Assembly (NCBI RefSeq): GCF_002135355.1
Contig: NZ_NEGE01000012.1
Span: forward strand, 80,184-144,183
Reading direction: 5' to 3'
DNA length: 64,000 nucleotides
From: Acinetobacter sp. ANC 4169
Lineage (GTDB): Bacteria; Pseudomonadota; Gammaproteobacteria; Pseudomonadales; Moraxellaceae
In this document: one piece after another, positions 1 through 9,378 of the stretch
Numbering within the stretch: position 1 is the stretch's first letter
Layout of the letters: every line of letters starts with the position of its first letter
Translations under genes and position numbers: made by a program
Notes under the pieces: generated by a model
The model's database searches: none
Told to the model about the DNA's origin: nothing
What the model saw: the letters and a program-made list of their open reading frames with translations, nothing else

Positions 1-278
1 TCTGCCCAAGCCAGCAAGGCATGCAATTCCTGAACCTTAGGATGTGAAGTTTCAGCATCTTCGGGTAAGGGCAAACCTTTAGGATGGAAGATTTTCACCT
101 CCGCGCCAAAATGCTCAAGGATACGACCAGCTTCCAGCACTGCCAAGCGACTATAAGACCGTTCCCGGTTTGAACCATAGAGCAATAAAATACGCGGTGG
201 ATGGGACAATTCCTTGGCCTGAACCTGCTCAAAGTTAGGTGTCGGTAATAGATCAAAATCAATATTCGGTAATGACAT
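1..278 (-). CDS. arsH: ArsH organoarsenical/NADPH-FMN oxidoreductase, partial (N-terminus only)
   Basis: The first ~92 codons of this minus-strand gene are present and the rest lies beyond the left window edge. The visible protein has the ArsH pattern: a short polar N-terminus, then a beta strand leading into [10 protein letters not shown] (the flavodoxin-like FMN phosphate loop), then an alpha helix with [13 protein letters not shown]. ArsH family enzymes are NADPH-dependent flavoproteins that oxidise trivalent organoarsenicals. It is the last gene of the arsR-arsC-arsB-arsH cluster, about 100 bp after arsB. The ATG at 278-276 is the only in-frame start that gives the usual N-terminus. Confidence 0.85.
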   Translation of the reverse strand, partial: MSLPNIDFDLLPTPNFEQVQAKELSHPPRILLLYGSNRERSYSRLAVLEAGRILEHFGAEVKIFHPKGLPLPEDAETSHPKVQELHALLAWA

Positions 279-378
279 TTTAAGCTCACATTTACTCTAT
301 GAACATTCTTCTTAATTCCCTCTGTTTTTAGAAAGGATCAAAAAGATTTAAACAAGAATTTCTTTCATTGATTGCCAA

Positions 379-1434
379 TTAATCAGCAATACGGGTCTCA
401 TTGCCATAAAACTTTTTACGCAGCCAAAGTGATACGCTGACTAAAGCAATCAGCACAGGCACTTCCACCAATGGACCAATAATGGTGGTAAATGCCACAG
501 GCGAAGCCAAACCGAATGTGGCAATGGCAACAGCTAAAGCCAGCTCAAAGTTATTCCCCGCTGCGGTAAAAGAAATGGCTGTGGTTCGTGGGTAGTCATT
601 GCCCATCCATTTGCTCATAAAGAAACTGATAAAGAACATCAATACAAAGTAAATGGTCAATGGAATTGCAATACGCAATACGTCCATTGGCAAGCTAACG
701 ACATCTGCACCTTTCAGACTAAACATCGCCACAATGGTAAACAGCAGTGCAATCAAGCTTAGCGGACTAATCTTGGGAATAAATTGAGTTTGATACCACA
801 GCAGGCCTTTGGCTTTAACCAGAAATAATCGGGTTAGAAAGCCCAACAAAAATGGAATGCCCAAATAGATCAGCACCGCCTGGCTAATGGTCCAGAAACT
901 GACATCAATGACTTGCCCAGCCACACCAAAATATGGCGGCAAGTAACTTAAAAACAGCCATGCATAAGTACTGAAAAACAGAATCTGGAAAATACTGTTA
1001 AATGCCACCAATGCCGCGACATACTGGTTATCGCCACAAGCCAGATTATTCCAGACCAGAACCATGGCAATACAACGCGCCAAGCCAATTAAAATCAGAC
1101 CGGTCATATATTCCGGATAATTTTGCAGGAAGATCATTGCAAGACCAAACATCAAGCATGGTGCAATCAGCCAGTTTTGCACCAGAGATAAAATCAGGGT
1201 GCGTTTATCCTGAAACACTTGTGGCAAAGCAGCATAATCCACTTTGGCCAGTGGTGGGTACATCATTAAAATCAGACCGAATGCGATGGGTAAATTCACC
1301 GACCCCACGCTCATTTGATTTAAAGCAGACGATGCTTGCGGCAAATACACACCAATAGCAACGCCTAAAGCCATGGCAATAAAAATCCACAGGGTTAAAT
1401 TTCGATCAAGAAAAGACAATTTTCTAGCAGTCAT
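379..1434 (-). CDS. arsB: ACR3-family arsenite efflux permease
   Basis: The 351-residue polytopic inner-membrane protein has about ten hydrophobic segments and belongs to the ACR3 (BART superfamily) arsenite exporters. The family's key cysteine sits in the motif [18 protein letters not shown], and the late block [20 protein letters not shown] is also ACR3-typical. It exports As(III) made by the ArsC encoded just upstream, using the proton motive force. The gene starts 11 bp after arsC in the same direction, so the two are almost certainly co-transcribed. It is sometimes called acr3 and is unrelated to the 12-TM ArsB of plasmid R773. Confidence 0.93.
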   Translation of the reverse strand: MTARKLSFLDRNLTLWIFIAMALGVAIGVYLPQASSALNQMSVGSVNLPIAFGLILMMYPPLAKVDYAALPQVFQDKRTLILSLVQNWLIAPCLMFGLAMIFLQNYPEYMTGLILIGLARCIAMVLVWNNLACGDNQYVAALVAFNSIFQILFFSTYAWLFLSYLPPYFGVAGQVIDVSFWTISQAVLIYLGIPFLLGFLTRLFLVKAKGLLWYQTQFIPKISPLSLIALLFTIVAMFSLKGADVVSLPMDVLRIAIPLTIYFVLMFFISFFMSKWMGNDYPRTTAISFTAAGNNFELALAVAIATFGLASPVAFTTIIGPLVEVPVLIALVSVSLWLRKKFYGNETRIAD

Positions 1435-1445
1435 GACCTTCCCGA

Positions 1446-1919
1446 TTAGGCAATTTCAGAAATTTTTTTAATTTCTTTGCTTAATTCTTCAACAGATAAA
1501 TGGGCTAAATCCAGGGCAAAAAATGCATCAAAACGCCGGTTGATATGCTCCACAGTTTGCATAAAAGCCTGCATTTTTTCATCTTCAGAAACATCTAAAT
1601 GCGAAGGATCTTCCAGTCCCCAATGCGCTTTAATGGCTTTACCCAGATACAAAGGACAAGCCTCTTGAGCTGCTGAACCACACACGGTAATGACCACTTG
1701 CGGATTAAACTGTTCACAATCCTGCATGGTTTTACTGGATAAATCTTGTGTCGAAATTCCCAAATTCTGCAAGGTTTTCAATGTTAAAGGATGAACTGTT
1801 CCAGTGGGTTTACTGCCCGCACTACAGGCACTAAAGCCTTCTGGTGCACGGGCATTAAAAAGTGCTTCCGACAAAATGCTACGGCAGCTATTTCCAGTAC
1901 ATAAAAAAAGAAAATTCAT
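1446..1919 (-). CDS. arsC: Arsenate reductase, low-molecular-weight phosphatase fold
   Basis: This 157-residue protein opens with a beta strand and the P-loop CTGNSCR (Cys7 to Arg13), the CX5R catalytic loop of LMW-tyrosine-phosphatase-like arsenate reductases. The acidic segment LEDPSHLD further on supplies the usual DP motif. It reduces arsenate to arsenite for export by the neighbouring ACR3 permease. The arsR stop and the arsC start are 15 bp apart. Whether thioredoxin or glutaredoxin recycles the active site cannot be settled from this sequence. Confidence 0.92.
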   Translation of the reverse strand: MNFLFLCTGNSCRSILSEALFNARAPEGFSACSAGSKPTGTVHPLTLKTLQNLGISTQDLSSKTMQDCEQFNPQVVITVCGSAAQEACPLYLGKAIKAHWGLEDPSHLDVSEDEKMQAFMQTVEHINRRFDAFFALDLAHLSVEELSKEIKKISEIA

Positions 1920-1934
1920 TATTATTCCAATTAC

Positions 1935-2273
1935 TTATTCACAACAATTTAAAGCTTCGCAGGCAGATAAATTCACTGCATTGAAACGGTCATTTTGTGC
2001 CGCGACACTGTTTAAAACATCCAGACACCACTGCGGCAAATCTGCTGTCAGGCTGTAATAAATCCACTGCCCTTGACGCCGATCTTGCAAAACTCCACTG
2101 CTACGTAACAGCGCCAAATGCCGGGAAATTTTCGGCTGGCTTAAATCTAGAGTTGCCGTTAAATCACAGACACATCGTTCGCCCTGTTTCACAATCAGCA
2201 TGAGAATATCTAAGCGCGTTTGATCGGCAAGACATTTAAAAAAATTGACTGAGTCCATAAGATATATATGCAT
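1935..2273 (-). CDS. arsR: ArsR-type metalloid-responsive repressor
   Basis: A 112-residue ArsR/SmtB winged-helix protein. The As(III)-sensing CVC pair is at residues 34-36, directly before the recognition helix LSQPKISRHLALLR. A Cys-Cys pair near the C-terminus (residues ~110-111) may add ligands. It is the first gene of the ars operon and so probably autoregulates it. The start at 2273 has GGAAA about 7 nt upstream; a second in-frame ATG at 2258 (protein beginning MDSVNFFK) is an alternative. The start codon lies inside a 12-bp palindrome that could be its own operator. Confidence 0.9.
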   Translation of the reverse strand: MHIYLMDSVNFFKCLADQTRLDILMLIVKQGERCVCDLTATLDLSQPKISRHLALLRSSGVLQDRRQGQWIYYSLTADLPQWCLDVLNSVAAQNDRFNAVNLSACEALNCCE

Positions 2274-2276
2274 ATA
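2265..2276. promoter_or_regulatory. Candidate ArsR operator (perfect 12-bp palindrome)
   Basis: The sequence TATATGCATATA is a perfect palindrome overlapping the arsR start codon, within an AT-rich stretch shared with the divergent trhP gene. Placement and symmetry fit an ArsR site. Its simple AT content means chance is also possible. Confidence 0.35.
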
Positions 2277-2411
2277 CGTATTTCCATATATATTAATGAA
2301 AATTTGATAACATTACGATGACATATTTGATAATTCCGAGTTTTTTACTAGGTTGAATCATTTTTTTAGATCCATACAATAAAGCCATAAATTTTTTATG
2401 CCTTTATTGAC

Positions 2412-3821
2412 ATGACCATTTCGCACGTAACCGAACTTCTCTCTCCTGCCGGCTCACTGAAAAACATGCGCTATGCATTTGCCTATGGTGCAGATGCCGT
2501 ATATGCAGGACAGCCACGTTATAGCTTACGTGTGCGTAACAATGCTTTTGATCATGACAACCTGAAAATTGGCATTGCAGAGGCACATGCCTTGGGCAAA
2601 AAATTCTATGTGGTGGTGAATATTCAACCGCACAACTCCAAGTTGAAAAATTTCATTCGTGACCTGGAACCCGTGGTTGCCATGAACCCGGATGCCCTGA
2701 TTATGTCTGACCCGGGTTTAATCATGATGGTACGTGAACATTTTCCAGACATGCCGGTACATTTGTCTGTTCAAGCCAATGCTGTGAACTGGGCAACGGT
2801 CAAATTCTGGAAAAATATGGGACTCACTCGTGTCATTTTGTCACGTGAACTTTCTATCGAAGAAATTGAAGAAATTAAAAATCATGTGCCTGACATGGAA
2901 ATTGAAGTTTTCGTGCATGGTGCATTATGTATGGCTTATTCCGGTCGTTGCTTACTTTCTGGCTATATAAACAAACGTGATGCCAATCAAGGCGCATGCA
3001 CCAATGCCTGTCGCTGGGACTATAAAATTCACGAAGCAGCTGAAGATGAAACTGGCGATGTGATTCCAGTTACGCAAATTGAAGACTCATTCAAAGATGC
3101 GTCATGCTGCAAAAACACAGATGCCGATGAGCAACACGCCCTAGAACAACATCAATTTGGCGAGCCGGTTTTACTACAACGCAATGAAGAAGACATGTTT
3201 GCCGCTGAAGAAGACGAACATGGCACTTACTTCATGAACTCTAAAGATTTACGTGCAGTACAGCATGTCGACCGTTTAACCAAGATGGGCATTCATTCAC
3301 TAAAAATTGAAGGTCGTACCAAATCTTATTTTTATTGCGCCCGTACTGCGCAGATTTACCGTAAAGCCATTGATGATGCGCTAGAAGGCAAACCCTTTGA
3401 TCCAGCATTGATGACTCAACTGGAAGGCTTGGCGAATCGTGGTTATACCGAAGGTTTCCTGCGCCGTCATGTGCATAGTGAATATCAAAACTATGAATCC
3501 GGTTCATCGCGTTTTGATCATCAACAATTTGTCGGCGAAGTATTAGAGCGTAACGGTGACTACATCAAAATTGAGGTAAAAAACCGGTTTGTGGTGGGCG
3601 ATTCACTTGAGCTGATGACCACTTCAGGCAATATCACGTTTACTTTAACTGAAATGAAAGATAAAAAAGGTAATCTGATTATCGACGCCAAAGGTTCAGG
3701 CCATGTTGTGGATATTCCTGTCCCTGCTGATGTCGATATGAACTATGCCCTACTGATTCGTAACTTGCCAAATTCGACTGGCGATATTTCAGCATCATCT
3801 TTGGCTTATCAAGCAGTTTGA
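2412..3821 (+). CDS. trhP: tRNA 5-hydroxyuridine synthesis protein TrhP (U32 peptidase family, YegQ)
   Basis: The 469-residue protein matches E. coli YegQ/TrhP closely through LLSPAGSLKNMRYAFAYGAD, the block MSDPGLIMMVREHFPDMP and the cysteine-rich region CMAYSGRCLLSGY followed by CTNACRW, which holds the predicted Fe-S ligands. Despite the peptidase U32 name, this family works in prephenate-dependent hydroxylation of the tRNA wobble uridine 34. The segment around residues 205-270 is longer and more acidic than in E. coli. It is transcribed divergently from arsR, and a YfhL-type ferredoxin follows after 13 bp. Confidence 0.92.
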   Translation: MTISHVTELLSPAGSLKNMRYAFAYGADAVYAGQPRYSLRVRNNAFDHDNLKIGIAEAHALGKKFYVVVNIQPHNSKLKNFIRDLEPVVAMNPDALIMSDPGLIMMVREHFPDMPVHLSVQANAVNWATVKFWKNMGLTRVILSRELSIEEIEEIKNHVPDMEIEVFVHGALCMAYSGRCLLSGYINKRDANQGACTNACRWDYKIHEAAEDETGDVIPVTQIEDSFKDASCCKNTDADEQHALEQHQFGEPVLLQRNEEDMFAAEEDEHGTYFMNSKDLRAVQHVDRLTKMGIHSLKIEGRTKSYFYCARTAQIYRKAIDDALEGKPFDPALMTQLEGLANRGYTEGFLRRHVHSEYQNYESGSSRFDHQQFVGEVLERNGDYIKIEVKNRFVVGDSLELMTTSGNITFTLTEMKDKKGNLIIDAKGSGHVVDIPVPADVDMNYALLIRNLPNSTGDISASSLAYQAV

Positions 3822-3834
3822 GTATCCAGACAAG

Positions 3835-4089
3835 ATGGCGCTATTAATCACGGATAAATGTATCAACTGCGATATGTGTTTACCTGAATGTCCAAATGAG
3901 GCCATTTATGAAGGCGACAAAGTGTATGAGATTGATGTGAAGCGCTGCACAGAATGTGTCGGCTTTTATGAGCACCAAACCTGTATAGCTGTGTGTCCAA
4001 TTGAGTGCATTATTCCGCATCCTGAACATATGGAAACACAAGAGCAATTGCTGCAAAAGTTTAAGGGTTTGAATTTATTTAAATCTTAA
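3835..4089 (+). CDS. yfhL: YfhL-family 4Fe-4S dicluster ferredoxin
   Basis: An 84-residue ferredoxin with two cluster-binding motifs: CINCDMCLPECP near the N-terminus and a second set, CTECVGFYEHQTCIAVCP, with the insertion typical of YfhL/Allochromatium-type ferredoxins. It sits 13 bp after trhP on the same strand, so the pair is probably one operon. An electron-transfer role for the Fe-S hydroxylase TrhP is an attractive inference from this layout; the sequence alone does not show it. Confidence 0.88.
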   Translation: MALLITDKCINCDMCLPECPNEAIYEGDKVYEIDVKRCTECVGFYEHQTCIAVCPIECIIPHPEHMETQEQLLQKFKGLNLFKS

Positions 4090-4281
4090 AAAATATTTGG
4101 AAATGGAATAAAACTTGCTTAATTAAGTTCGATAACCTTGGGGAAAGAACAATAAAAAAGGGCAAAACAAAAAATGTAGAAAATCAAAATAACAATGGAA
4201 ATGGTGATGATAAAAAAAGGAACCCAGAGTTAGCAGCCTGAGTTCCTATAAACAGGGTAAAACAAAAACTTGGGGAACTAA

Positions 4282-4314
4282 GGCCAAAGTGCGTGGGGAC
4301 ACTTTGGCCTTTTT
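4282..4314 (+). terminator. Intrinsic terminator after trhP-ferredoxin
   Basis: The 10-bp stem GGCCAAAGTG/CACTTTGGCC has an 8-nt loop and is followed by TTTTT on the plus strand. It lies in the convergent gap to ahpF. The 190 bp before it are AT-rich and hold no gene that I can support. Confidence 0.7.
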
Positions 4315-4316
4315 AC

Positions 4317-5882
4317 TTATTGTCCAGAACGGATGATGTAATCAAAAGCAGACAGTGATGCCTTGGCGCCTTCACCGGTGGCAATGATGATCTGCTTGTA
4401 CGGAACCGTAGTACAGTCACCGGCAGCAAATACACCCTTGACACTGGTTTCGTTGCGTTCGTTAATCACGATCTCGCCACGGTTTGACAGTTCCACTTTT
4501 GAGGCTTTCAGGAAGTCGGTGTTCGGCAACAGCCCGATCTGAACGAAGATCCCGGCCAGTTCAACCGTGTGTTCCACATCAGTGGCTCGGTCCTTGTATT
4601 TTAGCGCCGTTACCTGTGAACCGTCACCCACCACTTCAGTCGACAGCGCATTCTTGATCACGGTGGTGTTGGGCAAGCTGTTGAGTTTGTCCTGTAGCAC
4701 CTGATCGGCACGCAGTTTGGTGTCAAACTCTACCAGCGTTACATGCTCGACAATCCCGGCCAGGTCAATCGCCGCTTCCACACCCGAGTTACCGCCACCA
4801 ATCACTGCAACACGTTTGCCCTTGAACAGTGGACCGTCACAGTGCGGGCAGTAGGCTACACCACGGGTTTTGTATTCCTGTTCACCCGGAACATTCATCT
4901 CTCTCCAGCGGGCACCGGTAGACAGGATCACGGTTTTGGATTCCAGTTTGGCGCCATTTTCCAGCGTCACTTCCACCAGACCATTCGCCGTCTCATCCGC
5001 ACCCTTGATTGCAGACACTTTTTGCAGGTTCATGATGTCGACGCCGTACTCACGTACATGCGCTTCCATCTCGGCAGCAAATTTTGGCCCCTGGGTTTTC
5101 TTCACTGAAGTGAAGTTTTCAATGTCCATGGTATCCATCACCTGACCGCCAAAGCGTTCCGCCACAATCCCGGTATTGATGCCTTTACGGGCTGCATAGA
5201 TCGCTGAAGTATTGCCTGCAGGGCCGCCGCCAATCACCAGCACATCAAACGCGTCTTTGGCATTCAGTTTCTCTGCCTCTTTGGCCGATGAACCTGAATC
5301 CAGTTTGGCCACGATTTCTTCCAGGGTCATACGGCCCTGACCGATGTGGTTACCGTTCTGGAACAGCATCGGTACCGCCATGATCTTGCGCTGTTCCACT
5401 TCGTCCTGAAAGAACGCTCCGTCAATCATGGTGGCTGTTGCACCCGGATTGTGAATAGCAATCAGGTTCAGGGCCTGTACCACGTCCGGACAGTTATGGC
5501 AGCTGAGCGATACAAACACCTCGAAATCATCAGTCAGATTCAAGCCTTTGATTTGTGCCAGCACCTCATCCGACACTTTGGCCGCATAACCCGACACTTG
5601 CAATAAGGCTAAAATTAAAGAGGTAAATTCGTGTCCCATCGGCAGGCCGGCAAAGTTGACTCGTGGTTGTTCGCCGACTTTCGCCACCCCAAAGCTCGGT
5701 GCACGTTTGTTGTTGCCATCAAAACGGGCAGTCACCTGATCCGACAGCGCGGCAATTTCAGTCACCAGTTCCTTGATTTTGTCCGACTTGTCTGAAGCAT
5801 CTAAAGTCGCGACCAGTTCAATCGGGCTTTCCAGACGTTCTAATAAGGTTTTCAGTTGCGCTGAAGTATTTTGGTCTAACAT
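4317..5882 (-). CDS. ahpF: Alkyl hydroperoxide reductase subunit F
   Basis: The protein (521 residues from the ATG at 5882) matches E. coli AhpF along its whole length. It has an N-terminal tandem-thioredoxin-fold domain with the CHNC redox pair at ~128-131, an FAD site GGGPAG at ~218-223, the CPHC disulfide centre at ~345-348 and an NAD(P)H site [12 protein letters not shown]. It passes electrons from NADH to AhpC. An in-frame TTG 15 bp upstream would give a longer protein, but the ATG has GGAG 9 nt before it and gives the family's N-terminus. No ahpC is adjacent, so its partner must lie elsewhere. Confidence 0.96.
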   Translation of the reverse strand: MLDQNTSAQLKTLLERLESPIELVATLDASDKSDKIKELVTEIAALSDQVTARFDGNNKRAPSFGVAKVGEQPRVNFAGLPMGHEFTSLILALLQVSGYAAKVSDEVLAQIKGLNLTDDFEVFVSLSCHNCPDVVQALNLIAIHNPGATATMIDGAFFQDEVEQRKIMAVPMLFQNGNHIGQGRMTLEEIVAKLDSGSSAKEAEKLNAKDAFDVLVIGGGPAGNTSAIYAARKGINTGIVAERFGGQVMDTMDIENFTSVKKTQGPKFAAEMEAHVREYGVDIMNLQKVSAIKGADETANGLVEVTLENGAKLESKTVILSTGARWREMNVPGEQEYKTRGVAYCPHCDGPLFKGKRVAVIGGGNSGVEAAIDLAGIVEHVTLVEFDTKLRADQVLQDKLNSLPNTTVIKNALSTEVVGDGSQVTALKYKDRATDVEHTVELAGIFVQIGLLPNTDFLKASKVELSNRGEIVINERNETSVKGVFAAGDCTTVPYKQIIIATGEGAKASLSAFDYIIRSGQ

Positions 5883-6081
5883 GGCTAACGTCTCCAAGGG
5901 AGTAAATGCTTATTTAATAAAGCTATAGTAGAGGAGATAATTGAATAGGTAAAACAGTTTGTTTTTATAATTATGATCGTATTATTGAATTATTAATGTG
6001 TTCTATTTTATTTGCTCAGCTCGACTTCATTGCTAAGGTCAAGAAAATCATAAAGAAATGACAGTTTACAAAAAATTTAAA

Positions 6082-6103
6082 AGCCCTGTTAAAGGGCTTT
6101 TAA
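6082..6103. terminator. Bidirectional intrinsic terminator
   Basis: AGCCCT and AGGGCT pair around a 5-nt loop with A/T runs on both sides. On the minus strand it ends the TelA-type operon 11 bp after the last stop codon. Confidence 0.7.
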
Positions 6104-6113
6104 CTTGCATCAT

Positions 6114-7031
6114 TTAATTTATAAGGCGCTGTTCAACTCGCAATATTCGCCCTTTTAAATGCTGCGCTAAAATAAATAAGATGAGGCTCAAAATTGCAGA
6201 TAAGATGAGCATTGCAATAATCAATATATTCACCAGACCGCTGATTTGCTCTGCCTGAGTCACTTGTCTGGAAACAATTTTCGCCATTGGCGTTAAACTC
6301 TGACCATACAGCTGATGTTGCATGGTCCAGAGCTGTTCAGGTTTAAAACCATATTCAAAAAAATTCGGATCTGTTTTTTCCGCTTTAATCAGCGCCAAAA
6401 CTTGTGGAATAGCCGCATCTTTATCTACCGGTTTATGCAGTAGCGCAGTTTGCGCCAGCAGATATGCCTTTACTGGTTGATCTAAATTACTTTGCTGTAA
6501 ATACTGCGCCAACTCGCTTTGCTGAATATTTTTATCGTATTGAATGACTTCTGCGTATGCGTCCTGATCGTCATTTAAATCATATTGCAGATAAGTCAGG
6601 CCTGACCACAAGACGATAAATGCAATAATCCATCCGACAAACTTCAAAATAAAAGACTGAAAACGGACATAAAAGAAACGGATTTTTTTCAAAAAATGAA
6701 TGACAAAAAATGCCCCGACAAAAGACACAAACAACTTCAGAATCAGCCAGCCAAACCACGACAACAGATTACTAAAATAATCCGTATGCTGACCCAGCTT
6801 GGCCAGATTTGCATCTACACTCATAGGCATATGCAGTTGTTTTAATTCTGTGCTTATACCAAAAAAACTATAGACAAAATCATGCTGTAAAAATAGCGCC
6901 ACCACAGATGCCAGAAAAATGCTGCTGCTGGTCATCGCCAATAACATCAGATTGCGTTGGCGCTTTTTCAGCACCACCACACCCGATTCAATCTGTTGCG
7001 GATTTACAGCATATTCATCTAAGCGGGGCAA
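6114..7031 (-). CDS. Uncharacterised inner-membrane protein of the TelA-type operon
   Basis: I do not recognise this 305-residue protein. It has four clear hydrophobic segments: one near residue 30-48, two around 88-108 and 125-150, and one close to the C-terminus (~268-290). Between the third and fourth lies a soluble stretch of about 110 residues. It is the third and last gene of an operon with a TelA protein and a TelA-like paralogue, 42 bp after telA. The context suggests a membrane partner of the two soluble helical proteins, which is inference only. Confidence 0.7.
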   Translation of the reverse strand: MPRLDEYAVNPQQIESGVVVLKKRQRNLMLLAMTSSSIFLASVVALFLQHDFVYSFFGISTELKQLHMPMSVDANLAKLGQHTDYFSNLLSWFGWLILKLFVSFVGAFFVIHFLKKIRFFYVRFQSFILKFVGWIIAFIVLWSGLTYLQYDLNDDQDAYAEVIQYDKNIQQSELAQYLQQSNLDQPVKAYLLAQTALLHKPVDKDAAIPQVLALIKAEKTDPNFFEYGFKPEQLWTMQHQLYGQSLTPMAKIVSRQVTQAEQISGLVNILIIAMLILSAILSLILFILAQHLKGRILRVEQRLIN

Positions 7032-7073
7032 ACGGTTTCTCCTGAAGTGCAGACAATGAACTTAAGTATAAAA

Positions 7074-8207
7074 TTAAGATGGATTGACCTCACTGCGACT
7101 GGATTCAATCACCAGATGATTCAGATTTTCCTGCAAGGCACGTAAGCGTGTCGTGGCTTCAGCACGTTTCTGCATACCCTCTTTTTGCACCTGAATCACA
7201 TCATTTACTGTTTTAATGAGGGTGTTCTGCACATGTTCAAGTGTTTCAATATCAATCACTGAACGCTGGTTGGCTTTGGCCGTAGCCACCGAATTTTGAT
7301 GCAACAGGTCGGCATTTCGGCGTAACAGGTCATTGGTCGCATCATCAATACTATTGGCCAGCTGGACACTGTTTTTCTGTTCATTCAGGGAAATCGCCAA
7401 ACTGATCTGGTTTTTCCATGCCGGCAAGGTAATATTTTTAATCGCATAGAATTTATCCACCAACATCAGGTTATTGGACTGGATAATTCGGATCATTGGT
7501 AAGGTTTGCATGGCAGACTGCTGTAAAACCTGTAAATCACTGACGCGTTTTTCCAGATGATTGGCCAGATGATTGAGGTCATAGACCTTTTGCACCGTGG
7601 GCTGATCTTGGGTTTGGCTGCTTAAGGCCGCAATTTGCTGCTGGATTTCCTGCTCTTTCAATTTCCCGGCGGCAATATAGATCCCCAATTGCTTATATTC
7701 ATCCTGCACGCCCTGAAACATTTTATCCAACGTCTCGACACGGGTTTTTAACCCCAATTGGGAAGTTTCAATTTCTTTGACCAAGACATCAATCTGTTCT
7801 TTGGTGCTATTAAAATGCTGATTGAAATTTTGCTTGGCCCCTTTCATTTTACTGATCAAGCCCCCTAAGAAACCGCTGCTTTTTTTCTTGTTTAAAATAC
7901 TGCTGCTATTCAACTGCTGCGCAACCTGCACCACCTGATTCAATTTTTGACCGGTGCTATCCAGTTCTTTATTTTGTACAAGGTTCAGCAGCTCATCGGT
8001 ATAAGTCGAAGTTTTTGTTGCAATATTTTTCCCATATTCAGCCACTACATTATGGCTCATTTCAGCCAGTTCCTTATGTGCATTCATCACTTCATTAAAG
8101 TCTGAATCCTGCAAGCCAATTTCTTTTAAATTCAGTAGCTGAAATTTTTGCTGAACCACATCCGGAGTGATTTCAGCGGGTAAATCTTGAGGTTTAAAAT
8201 CAGTCAT
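7074..8207 (-). CDS. TelA-family toxic anion resistance protein
   Basis: The 377-residue, almost wholly helical, soluble protein has the length and layout of the TelA (PF05816) family: a variable N-terminus, a Lys-rich linker near residues 108-125, long amphipathic helices, then the conserved block with KNITLPAWKNQISLAI and the C-terminal helix around LEHVQNTLIKT. The family is linked to tellurite, tellurium and colicin tolerance, but its molecular role is unknown. It lies between the TelA-like gene upstream (20-bp gap) and a membrane-protein gene downstream. Confidence 0.85.
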   Translation of the reverse strand: MTDFKPQDLPAEITPDVVQQKFQLLNLKEIGLQDSDFNEVMNAHKELAEMSHNVVAEYGKNIATKTSTYTDELLNLVQNKELDSTGQKLNQVVQVAQQLNSSSILNKKKSSGFLGGLISKMKGAKQNFNQHFNSTKEQIDVLVKEIETSQLGLKTRVETLDKMFQGVQDEYKQLGIYIAAGKLKEQEIQQQIAALSSQTQDQPTVQKVYDLNHLANHLEKRVSDLQVLQQSAMQTLPMIRIIQSNNLMLVDKFYAIKNITLPAWKNQISLAISLNEQKNSVQLANSIDDATNDLLRRNADLLHQNSVATAKANQRSVIDIETLEHVQNTLIKTVNDVIQVQKEGMQKRAEATTRLRALQENLNHLVIESSRSEVNPS

Positions 8208-8227
8208 GCTTCACCTGAATATGATCA

Positions 8228-9016
8228 TTAATGTATAGGTTTCTCTAACGATTTTCTTAAAGTTTTAATCAAAGTCTCCCGGCTATGATCCAGCTTTTCC
8301 AGTTCAATGCCCGAACCGCTTTGATTGCTTTGTTTAACATGATATTGCCAGGCCGGAATCAGCACTTGCTGTGCTTCTTTAAACCGGTCCAGTAAAGTAA
8401 AAGAAAGTTGCTGAGATAATTGCATCTGTGTAATTGCAATATCATTACTGGCCTGCAAGGTTTGTAATGAATTGATCTTTTTCGATAATCTTTCTGAAAA
8501 ATTATCCAGAGGATGTATATTCTTGACGAAATTTGGATATTCCAGCAAAAATTCTTGCGCAGCCAGAATGTATTTCGCCATTTGCTCGCGATGCCCAAGC
8601 AATTGCTGAAAGCGTGCCTGCGACTTTTGTATCTCAATCTGTAATTTTTGACTTAAATGATTGGCCCGATTGAGTAATTGATCCAGGTTTTTATAATACT
8701 CAACCTGCCCCGAACCATATTCCAGATCAATCCCCAACCACTTTTGCCAGGCATTAAACTTGCGTGCTTTTAAATATTTTTTTGAATCGGCCAAGGCCTG
8801 AATCAGCTGTTCTATCGTGCTACTTAATTGCCGGGTCAGGTGTGGATCAACCCCGTTTAATAAAACGGACTGAGCCTGAATGACTGAATCGGCATAATGA
8901 TTCAGACGATATTGATCCTGCAGTAAAGGGATCAAATCATTGCGCTGAATAGAGAGCAGTTCAGCCTGATTCACCTCAATATCGGCCAAAGCAACCAGAA
9001 TATCTATCTGAGACAT
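8228..9016 (-). CDS. Shortened TelA-like helical protein
   Basis: This 262-residue soluble, helical protein shows clear echoes of the TelA protein encoded next to it. Its C-terminal half has LLDRFKEAQQVLIPAWQ and LDHSRETLIKTL, which align with LVDKFYAIKNITLPAWK and LEHVQNTLIKTV in the neighbour. It lacks about 100 residues of the TelA N-terminal and central region. It is probably a diverged paralogue made by tandem duplication, and it is the first gene of the three-gene operon. No catalytic motif is visible. Confidence 0.65.
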   Translation of the reverse strand: MSQIDILVALADIEVNQAELLSIQRNDLIPLLQDQYRLNHYADSVIQAQSVLLNGVDPHLTRQLSSTIEQLIQALADSKKYLKARKFNAWQKWLGIDLEYGSGQVEYYKNLDQLLNRANHLSQKLQIEIQKSQARFQQLLGHREQMAKYILAAQEFLLEYPNFVKNIHPLDNFSERLSKKINSLQTLQASNDIAITQMQLSQQLSFTLLDRFKEAQQVLIPAWQYHVKQSNQSGSGIELEKLDHSRETLIKTLRKSLEKPIH

Positions 9017-9378
9017 AATATTGCAAACTCAACAAAATCATTTTTATAGTACGGCTTTTGTACAACAGATCATGTAGCATTTTGCAAATTTCGACATTTA
9101 AATCAAAGATGTAACAAAAAGATAAAAAATGGATTCGATATTCTGTCGGAAAAATAATCCGTCCTACTCTACCAATTAATTGATTATTCAATGTTTATAA
9201 AATAAGAACTTGATTGATAGTCAATTCTGGCGCGTATTTTATCGGATTGTCCGGGATTTAATTGTTTATTGATTACTAAATTCTTTATCCTATGGCTCAA
9301 CTAATACAGGAGTATTAGGCAGCAATGAAAATTCAAATAAAAAATCGATTTCATGGATCTGAATCGGAGAATAATGAT
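9017..9378. other. Intergenic region, divergent promoters expected
   Basis: This 360-bp AT-rich gap lies between the leftward TelA-type operon and the rightward beta-propeller gene, so it should hold both promoters. I see no strong consensus promoter, repeat or RNA. The only notable signal is GGAG at 9366-9369, the ribosome-binding site that fixes the start of the next gene. Confidence 0.5.

Noticed and set aside
4743..5108. Open frames on the plus strand across ahpF
   Set aside because: They are antisense shadows of a highly conserved gene, with no ribosome-binding site and no family resemblance.
5883..5897. TTG start five codons upstream in ahpF
   Set aside because: The GGAG lies between the TTG and the ATG, and the ATG gives the standard AhpF N-terminus.
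9325..9378. Upstream ATG at 9325 as the true start of the beta-propeller gene
   Set aside because: It has an AGGAG, but it would place a charged, hydrophilic stretch before a well-formed signal peptide. ATG 9379 has its own GGAG at good spacing.
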